This document shows positions 59,813 to 64,000 of a DNA stretch of 64,000 nt, piece after piece; the first letter of the stretch is position 1, and each line of letters begins with the position of its first letter. The notes under the pieces were generated by a model that saw only the letters and a list, made by a program, of their open reading frames with translations, was not told where the DNA came from and ran no database searches. This DNA comes from Chalara sp. BL73 (lineage: Eukaryota; Ascomycota; Leotiomycetes; Helotiales). Made by a program: the position numbers and the translations under genes. Location of the stretch: contig CAKJVC010000090.1 of NCBI GenBank assembly GCA_918026815.1, positions 422,998 to 486,997 on the forward strand. Direction: 5' to 3'.

Positions 59813-62441
59813 CTATACCATAAGCGCGACAACTCCCATTACAAGAGCGATCATAATGCTAGAAACACCAATTCTTGAACCGGCACCTTGTTGAATCTGC
59901 GAAGGAACAGCAGATGGATATGGCTTAACTCCACCAGCCACACTAGTTGTAACTGGATACGAGGGAGGAAGTCCAGTGCCGCTGCCCACTGGAATGTAGG
60001 ACTTGACGGGTCCAGCAGGGTACTTTGGTGTTGGCTGCACAGTAACAATTGAGGGCACAATAGTAGCAGTAGATTTAACGGCCTTGATAGTGGTGTACAA
60101 AGTCAAGGTCTGCTTGCGAGTGCTCGTCAGTGACTATTACTTGGCACATAGTTGGGCACATTTGGAACTCCACCCTCGGGTGTTGAAGATGGGTAAGAAG
60201 GAATCGAGATTGTTGGCTTGAACGTAGGAACGATAGGATATACGGTAGTAGTCAGTGAAATGGTCTCTGTGGTAACGCTTCCGACTGGGCAATGAATCTC
60301 GGAAGGGGGCAGGCAGTGATTGTATGAACCTTGGTTGTGTAGATTGTGGAAGTTGTGTATTGGGTGGTGTGTGGCGCAGAAGGAGCGGATGGCGATGTTG
60401 CCGGTCCAGATGGAGATGGAGTATGGGTCTTTGTGACCGGGCAGACGGTCGTGTAGAGTGGAATCGTGACAGTAGTCACATGCGGGCCAGATGGGCAGTT
60501 GGTTACAGTTGGTGCGCAGCTAGTTACGGTTTCAACTCTAGTTGTGTAGACCGTCGATGTTGTATATTCGGTGGTCGAAGAACTTGATGAGCATGATGAG
60601 CTTGAGCTTGTAGGGACTCCATCTCCTGATGAAGTTGGGTAAGGGCTTGTCGGAACACTGCTTCCAGATGTGGTGGTGAATGTTGGATAAGGAGTGCTTT
60701 CGCTGGTGCTTGTCTCGGATATCGAAGTACTAGATTTTGAGGTTGTGGATGGCCCACCAGTGCTAGTTTCAGAAGTAGAGCTGCTAGACGAGGACACAGA
60801 TGTGCTGCTAGGTGTATAAGTTGTCGTTGTTGAGCTGCTTAACGACGAGGCACTTGACGATGAACCACTGGTTGTGGTGCTGCTTGCAATGTAGGAAGAC
60901 GAGGAGCTTGATGTGGAAGATGAGGAGCTTGACGAAGTGGGAGACAAGGTGCTTGACGTAGAAGACGAGGAGCTTGAAGACGTGGTGCTGCTCGCAATGT
61001 AGGACGACGAGGTGCTTGAAGACGAGGTGCTGCTTGCAATGTAGGACGATGACGTGCTTGAAGACGAGGAGCTTGAGGACGTGGTGCTGCTTGCAATGTA
61101 GGACGATGATGTGCTTGAAGACGAGCTTGAGGACGTGGTGCTTGAGGATGTGGTGCTGCTTGCAATGTAGGACGACGACGTGCTTGAAGACGTGGTGCTT
61201 GAAGACGTGGTGCTGCTTGCAATGTAGGACGACGACGTGCTTGAACGACGAACGGCTAGTTGTGGTGCTGCTTGCAATATAGGATGAGGAGGTTGAAGTT
61301 GGTGCGTGGGGATTTAGGCAATCCTCTTTGATGACCTCATTGTAGGTCCTGCCATTTTTTGTGTTGTTTTTGGCATAAGTAGCTTCCCAAATCATGACAC
61401 CTCCAAACTTAGGGTCATTGATATTCTTGTCAATCAAAGTCTTTGCTGCAGTAGCTTCGATGTAATTTCCAGCGATAGCAGCCTCTGGAGACCCAGGGAG
61501 TCCAATGTAAAGCTTTGCATCTTTGCTAGGACCGGTGATGCCTGTTGACCACTGTTTGAAATTAAATCCCGTTCCGGCAGCAGCACACTCTGGAGTATTA
61601 TAGAACTGAATGAACAGAGCATCAAACTTCACTGCCTCAATAACCTTTCCAAGACTGGCGTCAGGAAATTTGCACTGTGGAGCCCCAGTGATGAGATACT
61701 CCTTACCCTTCTGACCCTTGGTAGCAAACAACTCACGGAGCCTGTTGATACAAGCGATATAACCGGCTCCGTTATCTACAAGAGTTAGCAAACAGAATAA
61801 AAAATGGAGCCGTTAACATGCCTGTTGGTGGGTGCTCAATGTCGAAATCAAAACCATCTACCTCGAGGCGAGTACCATCTAGACCCCAGAAGCCTCCATC
61901 CAAGGGACGGACTCCTCCGTTCTTGATGTAGTCCGAGTTTGCATCATATGTTCCATAGGCGCCCCACAAGAATTCAGCGAGCGCGATTCCTCCTTAGCAC
62001 CAGTGAGCTGGTAGGTCGCACCTGTGAGGGTATTCCATTCACCACCAAGAGAAAGAATCATCTTCTTGTTTAGTCCTTGGCAAATAGGGATAGCCTGTCG
62101 AACGTTTCCGCACTGTTGAAAGACAAGATCTTTAGAGGGCACATAGTCTGCGGTCGTCGGCCAACCCGGCGCCTTGTAATATCCATAGCCTTCGCCCCAG
62201 CATTTGTTCCCATGGTTGTTTCCAACCCATCCATTTGCCTGAGCAACGAAGTTGTTGATGAACCCAATAGGGATGATATCAACCGATGAAGACTGACAGA
62301 ATGTCTGAAGGTCGTCTTGATTCGGTCCTTGACCCCAGTACATAGCCAAGTTGGCTGGCGAAGCACTGTTATATGTAGCAGAGGAGTGAGAAATCAGAGA
62401 GAGGCAGCGGTAGCCGCAGCCACAGACTTGAAGAAAACCAT
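59813..62441 (-). pseudogene. GH18 class III chitinase, copy B (frameshifts)
   Basis: Counterpart of 39798-42430 with the ATG at 62441, the same catalytic DGFDFDIEHP, the same GC-donor intron (61776-61821), Ser/Thr stalk and GPI signal. It shares the two homopolymer losses seen in copy A. It adds private ones: a missing G in the signal-peptide region (about 62,404), an extra base in the stalk (about 61,246), and a 2-bp loss near 60,129 in the region before the GPI signal. Confidence 0.8.
60869..61290 (-). repeat. Minisatellite encoding Ser/Thr stalk of chitinase, copy B
   Basis: Counterpart of 40855-41275. One 6-bp GAGGAG-type piece is missing at about 61,122, and one extra base at about 61,246 changes the frame. 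Confidence 0.75.
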
Positions 62442-63859
62442 TATGATGATAGAAAGAGTGTATTATATAACTAAAAAGATTGTAATGAGGCCAAAGCCAG
62501 TAAAGAGTGTGATGACTAGAACGTCAAAGGACGCAAACCAAAGTCTGCAACGGTTCGAAGGACACCGATTAAGGACGACAGGGGGGACGGATGTCGATGG
62601 AGAGAGAAGAGGAAGAAGAAGAAGAAAAGGACAGGACAGGATAGACACAAAGAAAAGCCTCATTCTAGAAGCAGGAGGGGCTGCCCATCACCGTACGCCT
62701 GCTTCCTTCGCCCGTTTTAGATGGACACGGGCTTATTGCTAGTCGGCGAAGCCAATGCGGCTGCATGTTCCGTGCTTCAAAGCGCCATTGAGGAAGTGAG
62801 AGGGTGATGGGGGAGTTCTCGATGGGATGGGAAAGAGCCCATCAGGGGATGCTGACAGGTCTCGCTTAGCCAGGAACAACTCCACCCAGGGGTTAAGAAG
62901 CAGAATAAGAAGAAGGGTCCAGCCAGGCAACAAGTCAACTTCAGCGGGGTCATCGCTCTAATTTCCCAGGCATTTAAACCCGAAGGCACGCAGTTGGCTG
63001 AGGACCCATATATTGTAGCGTTGACATACGGGTAGGCCAATCATCATCCCCACATCGAGTAGCTAGCGTGGGCCAAGCTTTGGCTGATGTCTACGTACTT
63101 AGGGATGGCCAATATTTGGGTAGCCCATGAAAATGCAGGTACGTGTGCGGCGCATACTCAACCTCATGCTGCCATTTTTGGAAGAAAACGAGATGGTTTG
63201 GTATTTTGGCCCAATCATCTATGCGGAAGACCGGGCAAAGTGGGATAGCAATGAGATCGGTGATGAGTGCATGCTTGGTCGTCTGATCTCGTTCTTCTTC
63301 TTCTTCTTCTCTTCAAAAGCAGACTCGGTAGTAGAAAATGCGTTTGAATGCTGATTGCTAGGATTGCCCTCGAGAACGTTGCCATCAACTGATTAACTAG
63401 TAGTGGTCGTGGTAGCTCTAGATCATTGAAAAAAAAAAAGGTCATTCAAAAATACACATACATACACTTGCGCATCCCGCAATCCCAGACTCCACAGTAT
63501 AAAATTGATCCGATGCTAAGGAGGAAAAAACGAGGGAGAAACGGACGGCGCCTCCTGCAAGAAAGCTGTTCCTGACTAAACCCGATCTAGTATTTGGACA
63601 TCGGCCCAGGCCAATCGCATCCCTTCCGTACCTGAAGAAAGAAGCGGGAAGACAAATGCGACCCGACAAATTGGGACTGGCGCTGATCTCGCGCCGGAAA
63701 TAATAAATGGGTCCCCTGATTATCACCGCCATCTTTGATGATGTGCTAACAAAATTACTCCTTCAGGTCGACAACACGATCCGAAGGTTTCGCTTGCAAA
63801 AAAAAGATCACGAGCCTAAGTTTATTTCAACGAGCCGTGAGGGATGTCACTTTTCCTCT
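62442..63859. other. Chitinase upstream region, end of copy B
   Basis: Counterpart of 42431-43850, with small differences near 62,580-62,605 in a purine-rich tract. No gene is supported. Confidence 0.4.
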
Positions 63860-64000
63860 GTGTTGTTTGCCCTCCCAAAGACATGCCCCCCAAACTTAAT
63901 GCACTTATAGAGATTGTTCTCTTCCGTTATGACTTAGCTCTTCTTCCTGTGATTCTAATTTCATTGTGTAACGGGCTATACCCACAGCACAATTACACTT
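63860..64000. other. Unique right flank
   Basis: The last 141 bases are not part of the repeat. Too short for a gene call. Confidence 0.5.

Larger units (their letters stand above)
43851..63859. repeat. Tandem segmental duplication, copy B (20,009 bp)
   Basis: Second unit of the direct tandem repeat. It starts CTTGCGCTAC and ends CTTTTCCTCT at 63859; the following GTGTTG is unique. It is longer than copy A by 171 bp, mainly because of the 818-bp block at 51,558-52,375, with small losses elsewhere. Confidence 0.95.

Overview
This 64-kb window looks like genomic DNA of a filamentous ascomycete. Genes carry short introns (about 46-120 bp, GT..AG with GTAAGT/GTATGT-like donors), both strands are used, and the gene content is fungal: an S8 protease, NACHT and NB-ARC NLR-type proteins, a GPI-anchored GH18 chitinase and an RNA polymerase III subunit of the Rpc31 type. 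A leotiomycete is a reasonable guess, but the sequence alone does not prove it.

Layout. (1) 1-14,750 is ordinary single-copy DNA: a leukotriene-A4-hydrolase-type aminopeptidase (498-2809), an NAD(P)-binding Rossmann protein (3683-4497), a long poor stretch with a decayed leucine-rich gene (about 6838-8133), a SET-domain protein (9294-10742), an alcohol-acetyltransferase-like protein (10948-12468) and a small membrane protein (about 14242-14748). (2) 15,540-23,404 is a candidate regulated-cell-death locus. A subtilisin-like S8 protease with a long N-terminal region lies divergent to a single-exon 287-residue protein that I read as a fungal gasdermin, and a NACHT NLR-type gene lies next to it. 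This arrangement recalls the Podospora HET-Q1/HET-Q2 pair, in which a subtilisin-like protease cleaves a gasdermin. (3) 24,013-43,850 and 43,851-63,859 are two direct, near-identical tandem copies of a block of about 20 kb. Each carries, left to right, a CUL1 N-terminus fused in one exon to SKP1; a decayed alpha/beta-hydrolase-NB-ARC-TPR NLR; an M20D amidohydrolase remnant; an uncharacterised low-complexity protein; a PSMD5/Hsm3-like proteasome chaperone; an Rpc31-like gene; and a chitinase. (4) 63,860-64,000 is a short unique right flank.

The duplicated block needs care. The copies differ mainly by one-base indels in homopolymers, and several genes are broken in one copy but open in the other. 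Some indels are shared by both copies and break normally conserved genes (Rpc31, chitinase). The unique part of the window has clean reading frames. This suggests a repeat whose consensus was never properly corrected, or an assembly duplication. Yet one internal block (31,736-32,361 against 51,558-52,375) is not homologous between copies, so the two copies are not simply the same molecule with noise.

The two most interesting items are the protease-gasdermin-NACHT neighbourhood and the CUL1-SKP1 fusion. The fusion keeps the part of cullin known to contact Skp1 but lacks the cullin C-terminus that recruits Rbx1, so a decoy or regulator of SCF ligases is a natural hypothesis. All protein identities rest on motif recognition by eye; no database search was run.
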